Shown here in pieces: positions 11,822 through 21,660 of a stretch of DNA of 64,000 nucleotides. Within the stretch, counting starts at the first letter, position 1, and each line of letters starts with the position of its first letter. The notes under the pieces were generated by a model. It was not told the DNA's origin. It worked only from the letters and a program-made list of their open reading frames with translations, and did no database searches. Origin of the DNA: Woeseiaceae bacterium (GTDB lineage: Bacteria > Pseudomonadota > Gammaproteobacteria > Steroidobacterales > Woeseiaceae); assembly GCA_011772865.1 (NCBI GenBank), contig WVYQ01000020.1, positions 101,168 through 165,167 on the forward strand, written 5' to 3'. A program made the translations under genes and the position numbers.

Positions 11822-14200
11822 TTAAAACGCTTGACCAATGGAGAACTGGAATCGTTCGATCTGATCTCCGTAATACCTGTCATTCCCTCTGTACTCATTC
11901 AGTGGGAATGCATAACTAAACCGGAACAATCCGAGCGGCGCCAGCCACTGTACGCCAACGCCGACCGACGCACGTAGTTCGTCGACGCTGGGCTTGTACT
12001 CAACAGGCGAACCGAGTTTGTCGGTAAACTCCACCTCGCCCGTGTTGAACACGTTGCCGATATCGTAAAAGATGCTCGCGCGTGCCTGGCTGGCCCATTT
12101 TTCCGGCAGCGGGATTATAAGCTCTAGCTGGCTCGCAACCAACATATTGCCGCCATAAGGATTGCCGAAACTGTCCCGCGGGCCGAGGTAGGACTCCTTG
12201 AATCCACGTACCGAAGACGGGCCGCCGCCATAGAACTGCTTGTACGGCGGCGCGGCGGTAGTATCGCCCATCGCCTTGGAGATACCGAGCTCGGCGTTGA
12301 TGCGACCGACCCACTGCCCCCAGATCGGAATGTACTTCGTCAAATTGTAGCGCGCCTGGTAGTACTCGACGTCGCTACCCGGTACGGCCATCGACAATAC
12401 CAGCTGCTGGCGCGTTCCGCGATTTGCAAAAAGTGCGCGGTTGCGGCTGTCGTAAGTCCATCCTGTGATCAGCTCGATCGTATCAAACTTGGTACCGAAG
12501 AACTGGAACCCGGTGCCGGTGTCTTCGACAAACGTGTTGCCGTTATTGAGTACCCAATCCTGCGCCTGCTGAGTACTCGATTGGGACGCAAGCAACTCGG
12601 CGCGCTGATATGACAGGCCGAATGACAAGCGCTGGAATTCGGTGATCGGATACCCGTAGTCGACCGTCAGACCGCCGCTCGTCGTCGAAAAGTCGGACGA
12701 TGCAGACGTGAACTGGGTGATGTCGCGGTAATTGAGACTGATTGTCCGTGAAACGCCGTCCATGGTTCGGTACGGGTCCGTGTGCGACAGGCTGTAGAAC
12801 TTCTGGTAGCGCCCGGACATTGCCTCGAGAGCCACCCGATTGCCGGTACCGAGAAAATTGGTGTGAACGATGCTGCCATTCAGCATCAGCTTCTGTGATT
12901 CCGAGTAACCGATGCCGCCGCTGAACTGGCCCGGCATGCGGTAGGTCAGATCGAAGTCGACATCGACCATATCGGGCACACCAGGCACCGGTGTGGTGTT
13001 GACTTCGACATTTTCGATATACGGCAGCCGCTGCAGGAGCACTTTGGACCGATCGACCAGGGCGTTGGAAAGGTAGGCGCTCTCCATCTGCCGCATCTCC
13101 CGGCGCAGCACTTCGTCATCGACTTCGCTGACGCCGTTGAAATTGATTCGCCTCACATAAACGCGGCTCTTCGGATTGATGTAAAACGTGATCGCCGCTT
13201 CCTTTGTTTCGTGATCCAGCTCCGGGACAGGCTCAATTTCGGCGTTCGCATAACCCTGTTCGCCCAATCGGAACGACATGAACTCCGCGGACCGCGCCAG
13301 CAGGGTCTGGTTGAAGATCGATCCCGGCTGTGCCAGCACCATTGCACGCAGCAACTCTTCCGACACCACCATTTCACCGACAAGCTTGATATCCGAGATC
13401 GTGTACAGGTCACCCTCGTGAATACCGATCGTCACGAAGATGTCTTTTTTGTTCGGCGAAATTGCGACCTGGGTCGATTCGACCCGAAAATCGGCATAGC
13501 CCTTGTCCATATAGAACGACCGCAATGTCTCGAGATCGCCTTCGAGGGCTTCCTTCGAATAGCGGTCGTCCTGCCGAATCCAGGACAGCCAGTTCGCTGT
13601 GTCGAGTTCGAAATCTGACCGGATTTCGTCATCGGGAAACGAGTCGTTGCCGACCAGGTTAACCTGCCGAATCTTGGCGCGGTCGCCCTCTTTTACATCG
13701 ATGTTGATCCGCACCGTGTTATTCGGCGTATCGACGACCGACGTGTCGATGGCAACACCGTACTTGCCACGATCGTAATACTGCTCTCGCATGAAGCTGG
13801 CGACGTCTTCGAGGACCGAGCGGTCGAATGTCTTGCCGCGGGCAAGCCCGACGTTGCGCAACGACTCCATCAGGTCTTCGGTCTTGATATCTTTATTGCC
13901 CTCGATTTCGAAGCTCTCGATCGAGGGCCGCTCCTGGACAACGACGATCAGCGTCTCGCCATCGCGACGAATCTCGATATCGTCGAACAAGCCCTGGCCG
14001 TAAAGCGCGCGAATCGCTTCCTGGATGCGAATCTTGTCAACCCGATCGCCGATATTAATCGGCAAATAGTTGAAAACCGTGCCTTCGGAAATACGCTGCA
14101 ATCCTTCGACGCGCATGTCACGAACGACGAAATCGGACTGCGCCACTGCAGACAACGGCAGCAGCAGGCACAGGATTGCGACGCGCAGTCGCCTTGCCAT
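11822..14200 (-). CDS. bamA: Outer membrane protein assembly factor BamA
   Basis: Signal peptide, POTRA repeats (FVVRDMRVEGLQRISEGTVFNYLPINIGD), GGGPSSVRGF, C-terminal FSIGQAF. Confidence 0.96.
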   Translation of the reverse strand: MARRLRVAILCLLLPLSAVAQSDFVVRDMRVEGLQRISEGTVFNYLPINIGDRVDKIRIQEAIRALYGQGLFDDIEIRRDGETLIVVVQERPSIESFEIEGNKDIKTEDLMESLRNVGLARGKTFDRSVLEDVASFMREQYYDRGKYGVAIDTSVVDTPNNTVRINIDVKEGDRAKIRQVNLVGNDSFPDDEIRSDFELDTANWLSWIRQDDRYSKEALEGDLETLRSFYMDKGYADFRVESTQVAISPNKKDIFVTIGIHEGDLYTISDIKLVGEMVVSEELLRAMVLAQPGSIFNQTLLARSAEFMSFRLGEQGYANAEIEPVPELDHETKEAAITFYINPKSRVYVRRINFNGVSEVDDEVLRREMRQMESAYLSNALVDRSKVLLQRLPYIENVEVNTTPVPGVPDMVDVDFDLTYRMPGQFSGGIGYSESQKLMLNGSIVHTNFLGTGNRVALEAMSGRYQKFYSLSHTDPYRTMDGVSRTISLNYRDITQFTSASSDFSTTSGGLTVDYGYPITEFQRLSFGLSYQRAELLASQSSTQQAQDWVLNNGNTFVEDTGTGFQFFGTKFDTIELITGWTYDSRNRALFANRGTRQQLVLSMAVPGSDVEYYQARYNLTKYIPIWGQWVGRINAELGISKAMGDTTAAPPYKQFYGGGPSSVRGFKESYLGPRDSFGNPYGGNMLVASQLELIIPLPEKWASQARASIFYDIGNVFNTGEVEFTDKLGSPVEYKPSVDELRASVGVGVQWLAPLGLFRFSYAFPLNEYRGNDRYYGDQIERFQFSIGQAF

Positions 14201-14217
14201 GATGTTGCTAGTCCTGA

Positions 14218-15546
14218 TCAACCGAAAATTCTCGCGATGTCATTATAAAAAGCGAAGCTCATCAATAATATCAGTGCGAGTATGCCGAATTGCTGCCCGA
14301 TAATCTGCGCGCGTTCAGAGAGTGGACTGCCTTTTAGTCCCTCTATCGTCTGGTAAACGATCTGCCCGCCATCCAGCACGGGCACGGGCAACAGATTCAG
14401 CACGCCGAGGCTGATACTGATCATTGCGAGGAAACCGAGAAAGTAGCGCATTCCGCGCTGCGCCGAGTCGCCGGCGAACTGGGCGATGTTTATCGGCCCA
14501 CTGATGTTCTTGACCGACACATCTCCCGTAACCATTCTGCCCAGCATGCGCACCGTGAACATCGTTTGCGACCACGTATCCCGTATTGCGTTCGGAATAG
14601 CCTCGACAGGACCCAGCTCGTCGAACAGCGCACTGACACCGAGATAGCCGGCTGTTCGTCCGTCGACTTCCCGTGTGCCCAGCACGACGTCAAAGTGCTC
14701 CAGGCGCCTGTCTCGCACGACGCCAATCCTGACCCGCTCGTCAGGCCGGCCGACGACTGCGTCGACGAGGTCCGTGAAGCCGAGGATCGGTTCGCCATCG
14801 ACAGAGACGATTCGATCGCCCAAGCGCATGCCGGCCCGGGCCGCGGCTTCGTTTTCGGTGGGCTCACCAAGAATGACGGGCGGACTGCCGGGGTTGAAGC
14901 CGATGCCCTCGAATAGCAGTCCCGGCTCCGTTAACCGGGCAGAATCCTCGCCAACGCGAATCACGGTCCGCCGTTGCCGACCGTCGCGATTTTCGAGAGT
15001 CATCGGGATATGACCCGATTCGACCATGTTGTCGAACATCGCCATAAGCGCCTGTTGCCAGTCCCCGGTCTCGGTGTCGCCAACGGCGATGATCTGGTCG
15101 CCGGTCTCGAGCCCGGCCTCCGCCGCATAGGAATCCGGGGTCACTTCGCCGATCGCCGGTCGCAACGCCGGCACGCCGTCCATGGACAGCAACCAGTACG
15201 CGACGACGGCAAAAAGAAAATTGAAAAGCGGGCCAGCGAGCAAAACAGCAATGCGCGCAGAGACGGGTCGGTGGTTGAACGCGCGTCCCTCGTCTTCGGG
15301 CGCGACGGGCCCCTCGCGCCCATCGAGAAAACGAACATAGCCGCCGAGCGGTATCGCGGATACACAGTACTCGGTCTTGTCAGCGCCGCGCACCCATGTC
15401 CAGATAGGCTTGCCGAATCCCACGGAGAATCGCAGGACTTTCATGCCGGCCCAGCGACCGACAATGTAATGACCGTATTCGTGGATCGCGACGAGAACGC
15501 TGATCGCAACGATGAACGCGAGCAAACTGGTCAAAAAGTCACCCAT
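14218..15546 (-). CDS. rseP: RIP metalloprotease RseP (site-2 protease, PDZ domains)
   Basis: HEYGH zinc motif near the N-terminus, PDZ regions, LLPVPVLDGG motif. Confidence 0.95.
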   Translation of the reverse strand: MGDFLTSLLAFIVAISVLVAIHEYGHYIVGRWAGMKVLRFSVGFGKPIWTWVRGADKTEYCVSAIPLGGYVRFLDGREGPVAPEDEGRAFNHRPVSARIAVLLAGPLFNFLFAVVAYWLLSMDGVPALRPAIGEVTPDSYAAEAGLETGDQIIAVGDTETGDWQQALMAMFDNMVESGHIPMTLENRDGRQRRTVIRVGEDSARLTEPGLLFEGIGFNPGSPPVILGEPTENEAAARAGMRLGDRIVSVDGEPILGFTDLVDAVVGRPDERVRIGVVRDRRLEHFDVVLGTREVDGRTAGYLGVSALFDELGPVEAIPNAIRDTWSQTMFTVRMLGRMVTGDVSVKNISGPINIAQFAGDSAQRGMRYFLGFLAMISISLGVLNLLPVPVLDGGQIVYQTIEGLKGSPLSERAQIIGQQFGILALILLMSFAFYNDIARIFG

Positions 15547-15657
15547 GGCTAGCTATTCCTGTGAAATCGTGGCGCTCAGCATAATGTTGACTGAGGCCGC
15601 CGGCCGCAGTTCCCGGCAGTTTGCCGCTGTATGAATGAATGCACACTGAACGGCACA

Positions 15658-16437
15658 TCAGGCCAGTCCCACCCAGCCCAGACCCAGCGCGAACAGTGGG
15701 GCTGCGGCCGAAACGCTGTCTATGCGATCGAGCACACCGCCGTGGCCCGGGAAAAGGTTGCCGCTGTCCTTGATACCTATGGTGCGCTTGAACATGCTGA
15801 CCGTCAGATCTCCAACAACCGACAGGCTGGCAACCGCCAGGCAGAACGGGATAAAAACCGCGAGATCGGTCTCCGCCCAGGTCGTTCTCAGCAAGGTCAG
15901 TAGCACTACCGCTACGAGACCGCCGATTACTCCTTCCCAGGTCTTGGCAGGACTGATGTCCGGGGCCAGTTTGACGCGCCCGATCGCCTTGCCCGTGAAG
16001 AATGCGCCCGTATCCGCGACCCAGACTATAAGAAGTGCGAAAAGCAGCAGCTCGGGCGTCGCCTGGTACAGAATTACGAGCGCAAGATACAGCGGCACGA
16101 GAACGAGCGCGCCAGACACCCAGCGGACGGCAAGTGGTATCGGAGTCGGAAAAAAGAAGGTCCAGACCAGGGCGGAAAGCCACCAGACAAGTGCGATAAC
16201 GAACACGAGCGATGCGTCGATATCGAGCAGCGTTACGGCCGCGATCAATGCCGCAATGATCGCGACGTAACCGAATCGCAGCATATTGCCCGGGACGCCG
16301 AGGAAGGCTGACCATTCCCAGGCACCGGCGAGCATGACAGCAATAATCGCGGCGAGAGCAACTTCGCCGGGCAGGTAGAACAGCACCGCCAGAAGGGCAA
16401 GCAGCGCGACGACTGCTGTGATGACGCGTTGCTTCAT
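15658..16437 (-). CDS. cdsA: Phosphatidate cytidylyltransferase
   Basis: SPAKTWEGVIGG and KDSGNLFPGHGGVLDRIDS signature. Confidence 0.95.
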   Translation of the reverse strand: MKQRVITAVVALLALLAVLFYLPGEVALAAIIAVMLAGAWEWSAFLGVPGNMLRFGYVAIIAALIAAVTLLDIDASLVFVIALVWWLSALVWTFFFPTPIPLAVRWVSGALVLVPLYLALVILYQATPELLLFALLIVWVADTGAFFTGKAIGRVKLAPDISPAKTWEGVIGGLVAVVLLTLLRTTWAETDLAVFIPFCLAVASLSVVGDLTVSMFKRTIGIKDSGNLFPGHGGVLDRIDSVSAAAPLFALGLGWVGLA

Positions 16438-17171
16438 CGACTGACTGCCTCAACCTGTTCACCCGTATGGCCATATCTGCGCTGTCGTGCAGCATAAAAA
16501 GCCAGAGCCTCGTCAAAATCCCGGTCGCCAAAGTCCGGCCACAGCGTGTTGCAAAAGTACAGCTCCGCATAGGCCAGGTTCCACAACAGGAAGTTGCTGA
16601 TCCGCTGCTCTCCGCCGGTGCGGATCAGAAGGTCCGGATCCGGGATGTCGCCAAGCTGCAGCTCCCCAGCAATCGCCTGCTCGTCCACATCGTCGGCATC
16701 GATGTCGCCGGACACTGCTTTTGCTACCAGGGAACGTGCCGCCTGCACAATGTCCCAACGGCCGCCGTAGGCAACCGCAACAATCAGATGCAGGCCCGTG
16801 TTTCCGATTGTGCGCTGCTCGGCAGCCTCGATTTTGTCGACCAGGCTTTTCTGCAGCTGCCCGCGCGCACCGACAAATTCGAGCTTTACATTATTACGAT
16901 GCAGGTCATCGACTTCTCGTTGCAGGGCCTCGAGAAAAAGTCCCATCAGCTTGCTGACCTCATCGCGCGGTCGCGACCAGTTCTCGCTGCTGAACGCAAA
17001 CAACGTCAGGTACCGGATACCCCGCTCCGCCGCCAGCTCCACTGCTCTTCTGACTGACCCGACGCCGGACCGATGCCCCGCATGTCGCGGCAGACCGCGA
17101 TTGCGGGCCCAGCGTCCGTTACCGTCCATAATGACGGCTACGTGAGTCGGTATTTTCGGGCTTTGAGCCAT
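16434..17171 (-). CDS. uppS: Isoprenyl transferase (undecaprenyl diphosphate synthase)
   Basis: HVAVIMDGNGRWARNRGLPRHAGHRSG; DLLIRTGGEQRISNFLLWNLAYAELYF. Confidence 0.97.
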   Translation of the reverse strand: MAQSPKIPTHVAVIMDGNGRWARNRGLPRHAGHRSGVGSVRRAVELAAERGIRYLTLFAFSSENWSRPRDEVSKLMGLFLEALQREVDDLHRNNVKLEFVGARGQLQKSLVDKIEAAEQRTIGNTGLHLIVAVAYGGRWDIVQAARSLVAKAVSGDIDADDVDEQAIAGELQLGDIPDPDLLIRTGGEQRISNFLLWNLAYAELYFCNTLWPDFGDRDFDEALAFYAARQRRYGHTGEQVEAVSR

Positions 17172-17197
17172 CGCAAAAACAAGGAACGTGGCCTTGC

Positions 17198-17755
17198 CTA
17201 GATCTCCATCAGCTCGCTCTCCTTGTCAGCGAGCAATTTATCGATCTGCGCAATGTACTTGTCGGTGATGGTCTGTATCTCGTCTTCGGCCCGGTGCTCG
17301 TCGTCCTCACCGATCATCTTTTCCTTGAGCAGGTCCTTGATGTCATGTATCGCATCGCGACGAATATTGCGAACCGCGATGCGGCCGCCTTCGGCTTCGC
17401 TGCGGACGACGCGAATCATGTCCTTGCGACGCTCCTCGGTCAAAGGCGGCAAAGGCACACGAATAACCGTACCGGCGGACGCAGGGTTGAGACCGAGGTC
17501 CGAACCCATGATCGCCTTCTCGATGACGGGCACCATTTCCTTCTCCCAGGGTGTCACTGTCAGCGTTCGCGGATCCTCGACGTTGACATTCGAAACCTGG
17601 TTCAGCGGCACCTGTGAGCCGTAATATTCGACCGTGATGTGGTCGAGCAGGCTCGTGTGCGCGCGGCCCGTGCGAATCTTGGTCAGTTCCTGCTTTAGCG
17701 ACGCGACGCTCTTGCTCATGCGTTCGCCAGCATCTTTCTTGATGTCGTCTATCAC
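17198..17755 (-). CDS. frr: Ribosome recycling factor
   Basis: [29 protein letters not shown]; 185 aa. Confidence 0.97.
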   Translation of the reverse strand: MIDDIKKDAGERMSKSVASLKQELTKIRTGRAHTSLLDHITVEYYGSQVPLNQVSNVNVEDPRTLTVTPWEKEMVPVIEKAIMGSDLGLNPASAGTVIRVPLPPLTEERRKDMIRVVRSEAEGGRIAVRNIRRDAIHDIKDLLKEKMIGEDDEHRAEDEIQTITDKYIAQIDKLLADKESELMEI

Positions 17756-17775
17756 GTTCCAGTCCCTCTCTGTAA

Positions 17776-18498
17776 TCAGGCGGTAACCAGCGTACCGACG
17801 TTGTCACCCGACATTGCCTGCACCAGCGCGTTCGCCCGCGTGAGGTCAAAGACGCGCAACGGCAATCCGTTGTCGCGGCACATGACGACAGCTGTTGCAT
17901 CCATGACCATCAGCTTGTCCGCCAGAACCTTGTCGAACGAGACCGTATCGAAACGTTTTGCGTCGGGGTTTTTTACCGGGTCGGCGTCGTAGACACCATC
18001 CACCTTGGTGGCCTTCAAAAGAATATCTGCCCCGATCTCGATCGCCCGCAGGCTGGCCGCTGTGTCGGTCGTAAAAAACGGATTGCCGGTTCCCGCGGCG
18101 AGTATGACGACGCGGCCTTTCTCGAGATGACGTACCGCACGGCGCCGGATGTAATCTTCACAGACTTCGTGAATCTGCAACGCAGACATCACGCGCGCGA
18201 ACACGCCTTTCGACTCAAGGGCATCCTGGATCGCCAGCGCATTCATGACCGTCGCGAGCATTCCCATGTAATCGCCGGTCACGCGGTCCATCCCCGCCCG
18301 GGCGAGCCCTGCGCCGCGGAAGATGTTGCCGCCACCGATGACAATCGCGACCTCCACGCCCTTCTCCCTCGCGATGGCGATCTCGGCAGCCATGCGCTGG
18401 ATGACAGCTGGCTCAATCCCGTAGTCGAGGTCGCCCATCAACGCCTCACCGCTTAGTTTCAGCAGGACGCGACGATATTGAACCGGGGAGTCACTCAT
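17776..18498 (-). CDS. pyrH: Uridylate kinase
   Basis: [13 protein letters not shown]..., [10 protein letters not shown]. Confidence 0.97.
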   Translation of the reverse strand: MSDSPVQYRRVLLKLSGEALMGDLDYGIEPAVIQRMAAEIAIAREKGVEVAIVIGGGNIFRGAGLARAGMDRVTGDYMGMLATVMNALAIQDALESKGVFARVMSALQIHEVCEDYIRRRAVRHLEKGRVVILAAGTGNPFFTTDTAASLRAIEIGADILLKATKVDGVYDADPVKNPDAKRFDTVSFDKVLADKLMVMDATAVVMCRDNGLPLRVFDLTRANALVQAMSGDNVGTLVTA

Positions 18499-18595
18499 GA
18501 TCGGGCCTTTTCTTTCCTGGCGTCTCGGCGGCGATTGATTCTAGCGTATTCGTCGATAGTAGTCTTTATTAAATCAAAGGGTTAAGTGACTAATC

Positions 18596-19471
18596 TCAGC
18601 TGGCGCCTTTGACTTGCGCCATGACTTCCTCGACGAAATTTTCCTGTTTCTTCTCGATGCCCTCACCAACTTCGAAGCGAACGCAGGCCGTGATGCTGGC
18701 ACCGGCATTGCTCAGCAGCTTGCCGACCGTGAGGCTGTCATCCTTGACGAAGGGCTGTCCGAGCAGCGTGATCTCCTTGAGGAACTTGTTGACGCGGCCC
18801 GCCACCATCTTCTCAATGATGTCGGCCGGTTTGCCGGAGTCCTGCGCCTGCTCGGTCAAAATACGCCGCTCGTTTTCGAGCGTGTCTGCGGGAACGTCCG
18901 ATTCGGCGACGTATTGCGGATTCATGGCGGCAACGTGCATTGCCACGTCGCGAGCCAGGTCCTCGTCACCACCATCGAGCGCAACGACTGTGCCGATGCG
19001 GGCGCCATGCGAGTAACTGGCCAGAACGCTGCCGGAATTCACAACCTGAATTCGCCGAACGCCGATGTTCTCACCAACCTTCGCGATCAGGTCTGTGCGA
19101 GCCTGTTCGACGGTGCGGCCATCGGCCAGCGCCTCGTTGCTGAATGCCGCGACATCGGTGGTGCCCGACGCCAGCGCCGCCGCCGCAACGGCATCCGTGA
19201 ACGCGACAAAGTTTTCGTCCTTGGCGACAAAGTCCGTTTCCGAGTTGACCTCGACCATGACGGCCGTGTTGCCTTCCTGCGCGATTACGATGCGCCCGTC
19301 AGCCGCGACGCGACTGGCTTTCTTGTCAGCCTTGGCCTGGCCGGTCTTGCGGAGGATCTCCGCAGCGGCATCCAGGTCACCGTCGGCCTCAACGAGTGCC
19401 TTCTTGCACTCCATCATGCCCGCACCGGTCCGCTCGCGCAGTTCCTTTACCATCGATGCTGAAATCGACAT
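18596..19471 (-). CDS. tsf: Elongation factor Ts
   Basis: MVKELRERTGAGMMECKKALVEADGD...; NSETDFVAKDENF. Confidence 0.97.
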   Translation of the reverse strand: MSISASMVKELRERTGAGMMECKKALVEADGDLDAAAEILRKTGQAKADKKASRVAADGRIVIAQEGNTAVMVEVNSETDFVAKDENFVAFTDAVAAAALASGTTDVAAFSNEALADGRTVEQARTDLIAKVGENIGVRRIQVVNSGSVLASYSHGARIGTVVALDGGDEDLARDVAMHVAAMNPQYVAESDVPADTLENERRILTEQAQDSGKPADIIEKMVAGRVNKFLKEITLLGQPFVKDDSLTVGKLLSNAGASITACVRFEVGEGIEKKQENFVEEVMAQVKGAS

Positions 19472-19484
19472 TGTTCTAACCTCT

Positions 19485-20711
19485 TTAGTCCTTGTCGGCA
19501 GCTTTTTTTGCCGTTTTCTTTGCGGCCTTCTTCGCTACCTTCTTGGCTACCTTCTTCGCTGTCTTCTTTGCTGCCTTTTTCGTTACCTTCTTGGCGGCCT
19601 TTTTGGCGACTTTCTTGGCCTTTTTCTTTGCGGGCGCCGCCTCGGCCTTGTCTGCTGCCGGCTCTTCGGCAACGGCCTTGTCTGCTGCCGGCTCTTCGGC
19701 AGCTGCTTCAGCCGGCGCTTTTTCAGCAGGTTTTGCTTCGGCAGGAGCTTCCTCGGCGGGAGCAGCTTCAGCGGGAGCCTCTTCTACCGGTGCTTCTGGC
19801 GCTGCTTCTGCGGACTCTTCGGCCGGTGCTTCTGGCGCTGCTTCTGCGGACTCTTCGGCCGGTTTCTCCTCGGCCGCAGCTTCGCTCGGGATCTCGACTT
19901 TCTTCGCAGCGGCTTTCTTCTTGACGGTCGCCTTCTTCGCCACTTTCTTCTTGCGGCCGCCAGTCTTCTTGACGTTACCCTCCTCGTCGAGTTCGACAAA
20001 CTCGTCCTCGCCGAGCGCAACCTCGGGCAACGACGTCTTGCCGTCGAGCACCGCGTCGGCGACCATCGCGGCATACAGCTCGATGGCCCGCATCGCATCG
20101 TCATTGCCCGGGATCACATAGTCGATGCCGTCCGGGGAGCAGTTCGTGTCGACCACGGCGACCACTGGAATACCGAGCTTTTGTGCTTCACGAACGGCGA
20201 TGTCCTCGTGATCGACATCGACGACGAACAGCACGTCGGGCAGACCCGTCATATCCTTGATGCCACCCAGGCTGCGCTCGAGCTTGTCCTGTTCGCGGTT
20301 GAGCCCGAGGATTTCCTTCTTGGTCAGGCCTTCGAAGCCGCCCTCTTCGGCCATGGATTCGAGCGCCACGAGTCTTTTCACGGACTGGCGAATCGTTTTG
20401 TAGTTGGTGAGCATTCCGCCCAGCCAGCGATAGCTGACGAACGGCATCCCCGCGCGCTCTGCGTTGGTCCGGATCGAATCGCGCGCGGCGCGCTTGGTGC
20501 CGACGAACAGCACCTTGCCGCCATCGGCGACGGTGCCCTTGATGAACGCACAGGCCTCGCGAGCCATAGGCAGGCTCTTCTCGAGGTTGATGATGTGGAT
20601 TCGGTTTCGCTCGCCGAAGATGAACGGAGCCATCTTCGGGTTCCAGTAGCGGGTCTGGTGACCAAAGTGCACGCCAGCCTCTAGCATCTGGCGCATTGAT
20701 ACGTCTGCCAT
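19485..20711 (-). CDS. rpsB: 30S ribosomal protein S2 with long low-complexity, Lys/Ala-rich C-terminal extension
   Basis: [46 protein letters not shown] = S2 core; continues in frame past the usual S2 end into ...[23 protein letters not shown]...[22 protein letters not shown]...; start at 20711, not 20753. Confidence 0.96.
   Translation of the reverse strand: MADVSMRQMLEAGVHFGHQTRYWNPKMAPFIFGERNRIHIINLEKSLPMAREACAFIKGTVADGGKVLFVGTKRAARDSIRTNAERAGMPFVSYRWLGGMLTNYKTIRQSVKRLVALESMAEEGGFEGLTKKEILGLNREQDKLERSLGGIKDMTGLPDVLFVVDVDHEDIAVREAQKLGIPVVAVVDTNCSPDGIDYVIPGNDDAMRAIELYAAMVADAVLDGKTSLPEVALGEDEFVELDEEGNVKKTGGRKKKVAKKATVKKKAAAKKVEIPSEAAAEEKPAEESAEAAPEAPAEESAEAAPEAPVEEAPAEAAPAEEAPAEAKPAEKAPAEAAAEEPAADKAVAEEPAADKAEAAPAKKKAKKVAKKAAKKVTKKAAKKTAKKVAKKVAKKAAKKTAKKAADKD
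19643..19702. repeat. Tandem 30-bp repeat (2 copies, 29/30 identical) in the rpsB tail
   Basis: cggccttgtctgctgccggctcttcggcaa / cggccttgtctgctgccggctcttcggcag. Confidence 0.95.
19789..19860. repeat. Perfect tandem 36-bp repeat (2 copies) in the rpsB tail
   Basis: ggtgcttctggcgctgcttctgcggactcttcggcc repeated exactly twice; encodes [11 protein letters not shown](A/V). Confidence 0.97.
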
Positions 20712-20722
20712 GTAAATTCTCC

Positions 20723-20796
20723 GGGTTAGGCCTCCGTACACCCCATCCCGCAACCCCTTTTCTGGCGGGGCACCCAGCGCGACGTGACGGTGTACG
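20723..20796 (-). promoter_or_regulatory. Putative S2-binding rpsB mRNA leader (nested stem and H-type pseudoknot)
   Basis: On the minus strand: CGTACACC (20796-20789) pairs with GGTGTACG (20742-20735); inside it, CCCGC (20769-20765) pairs with GCGGG (20751-20747); loop GGGTT (20756-20752) can pair with AACCC (20727-20723) just before the SD CGGAGAA. Confidence 0.7.
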
Positions 20797-20825
20797 TGTG
20801 GATTAATTGCCTCTAGGGCGCGCGC

Positions 20826-20854
20826 TTTATACCATAGCCGGCAGCGGCCAACAA
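20826..20854 (-). promoter_or_regulatory. Candidate sigma70-type promoter for the rpsB operon
   Basis: Minus strand TTGTTG - 17 bp - TATAAA followed by a GC-rich discriminator GCGCGCGCCC. Confidence 0.5.
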
Positions 20855-20890
20855 CGCCCTGACAAGCCGGATTTCTCCAGACTTTTTTCC

Positions 20891-21658
20891 ATGACTGTGA
20901 CGATCAAGACGCCTGACGAACAGGACAAGATGCGAATTGCCGGTCGACTGGCTGCAGACGTACTCGATATGATTGGGGATTATGTCAAACCCGGGATAAC
21001 AACCAATGAAATCAATGACATATGTCACCGATATATCACGGAGGTACAGGGGGCCACTCCTGCACCGCTGAATTACCGCGGATTTCCCAAGTCCGTGTGC
21101 ACCTCGGTCAACCATGTCGTCTGCCACGGCATTCCGGGCGATCGCAAGCTGAAATCGGGCGATGCGATCAATATCGACGTCACTGTCATCAAGGACGGCT
21201 TCCACGGCGACACCAGCCGCATGTTTTTTGCCGGCAAACCCACGATCCAGGCGCAGCGCCTCGCGCAGGTCGCGTACGACGGCATGTGGCTGGGCATCAA
21301 CGAGCTTGGTCCGGGTACGCGCCTGGGTGACGTTGGGGCAGCCATTCAGAAGCATGTCGAGAAGAACCGCTGCTCGGTGGTCAGGGAATATTGTGGCCAT
21401 GGCATCGGCCGGTCATTTCACGAAGACCCGCAGGTGCTGCATTACGGCACGCGCGGAACCGGCCTCGAACTCAAAACCGGAATGGCGCTAACCGTGGAGC
21501 CAATGGTCAATGCCGGCAAAGCGGCTGTCCGATTGTTGCCGGATGGCTGGACCGTTGTTACCAAGGATCACAGCCTCTCGGCACAGTGGGAGCATACGGT
21601 TTTGATTACCGACAGCGGCTACGAAGTCCTGACTCTCGGCGCCGCCGATCGAGCCTAG
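20891..21658 (+). CDS. map: Type I methionyl aminopeptidase
   Basis: [28 protein letters not shown]...; [18 protein letters not shown]; divergent from rpsB. Confidence 0.96.
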   Translation: MTVTIKTPDEQDKMRIAGRLAADVLDMIGDYVKPGITTNEINDICHRYITEVQGATPAPLNYRGFPKSVCTSVNHVVCHGIPGDRKLKSGDAINIDVTVIKDGFHGDTSRMFFAGKPTIQAQRLAQVAYDGMWLGINELGPGTRLGDVGAAIQKHVEKNRCSVVREYCGHGIGRSFHEDPQVLHYGTRGTGLELKTGMALTVEPMVNAGKAAVRLLPDGWTVVTKDHSLSAQWEHTVLITDSGYEVLTLGAADRA

Positions 21659-21660
21659 CA

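Noticed and set aside
15539-16570. 343-aa minus-strand ORF overlapping cdsA, considered as possible dxr
   Set aside because: Out-of-frame with cdsA, Arg/Cys-rich, no DXR motifs (no GSTGSIG); spurious.
19492-20684. Plus-strand ORFs (209 aa [14 protein letters not shown]..., 539 aa) over rpsB
   Set aside because: Hydrophobic repeats are the antisense of the Lys/Ala-rich S2 tail; not a real membrane protein.
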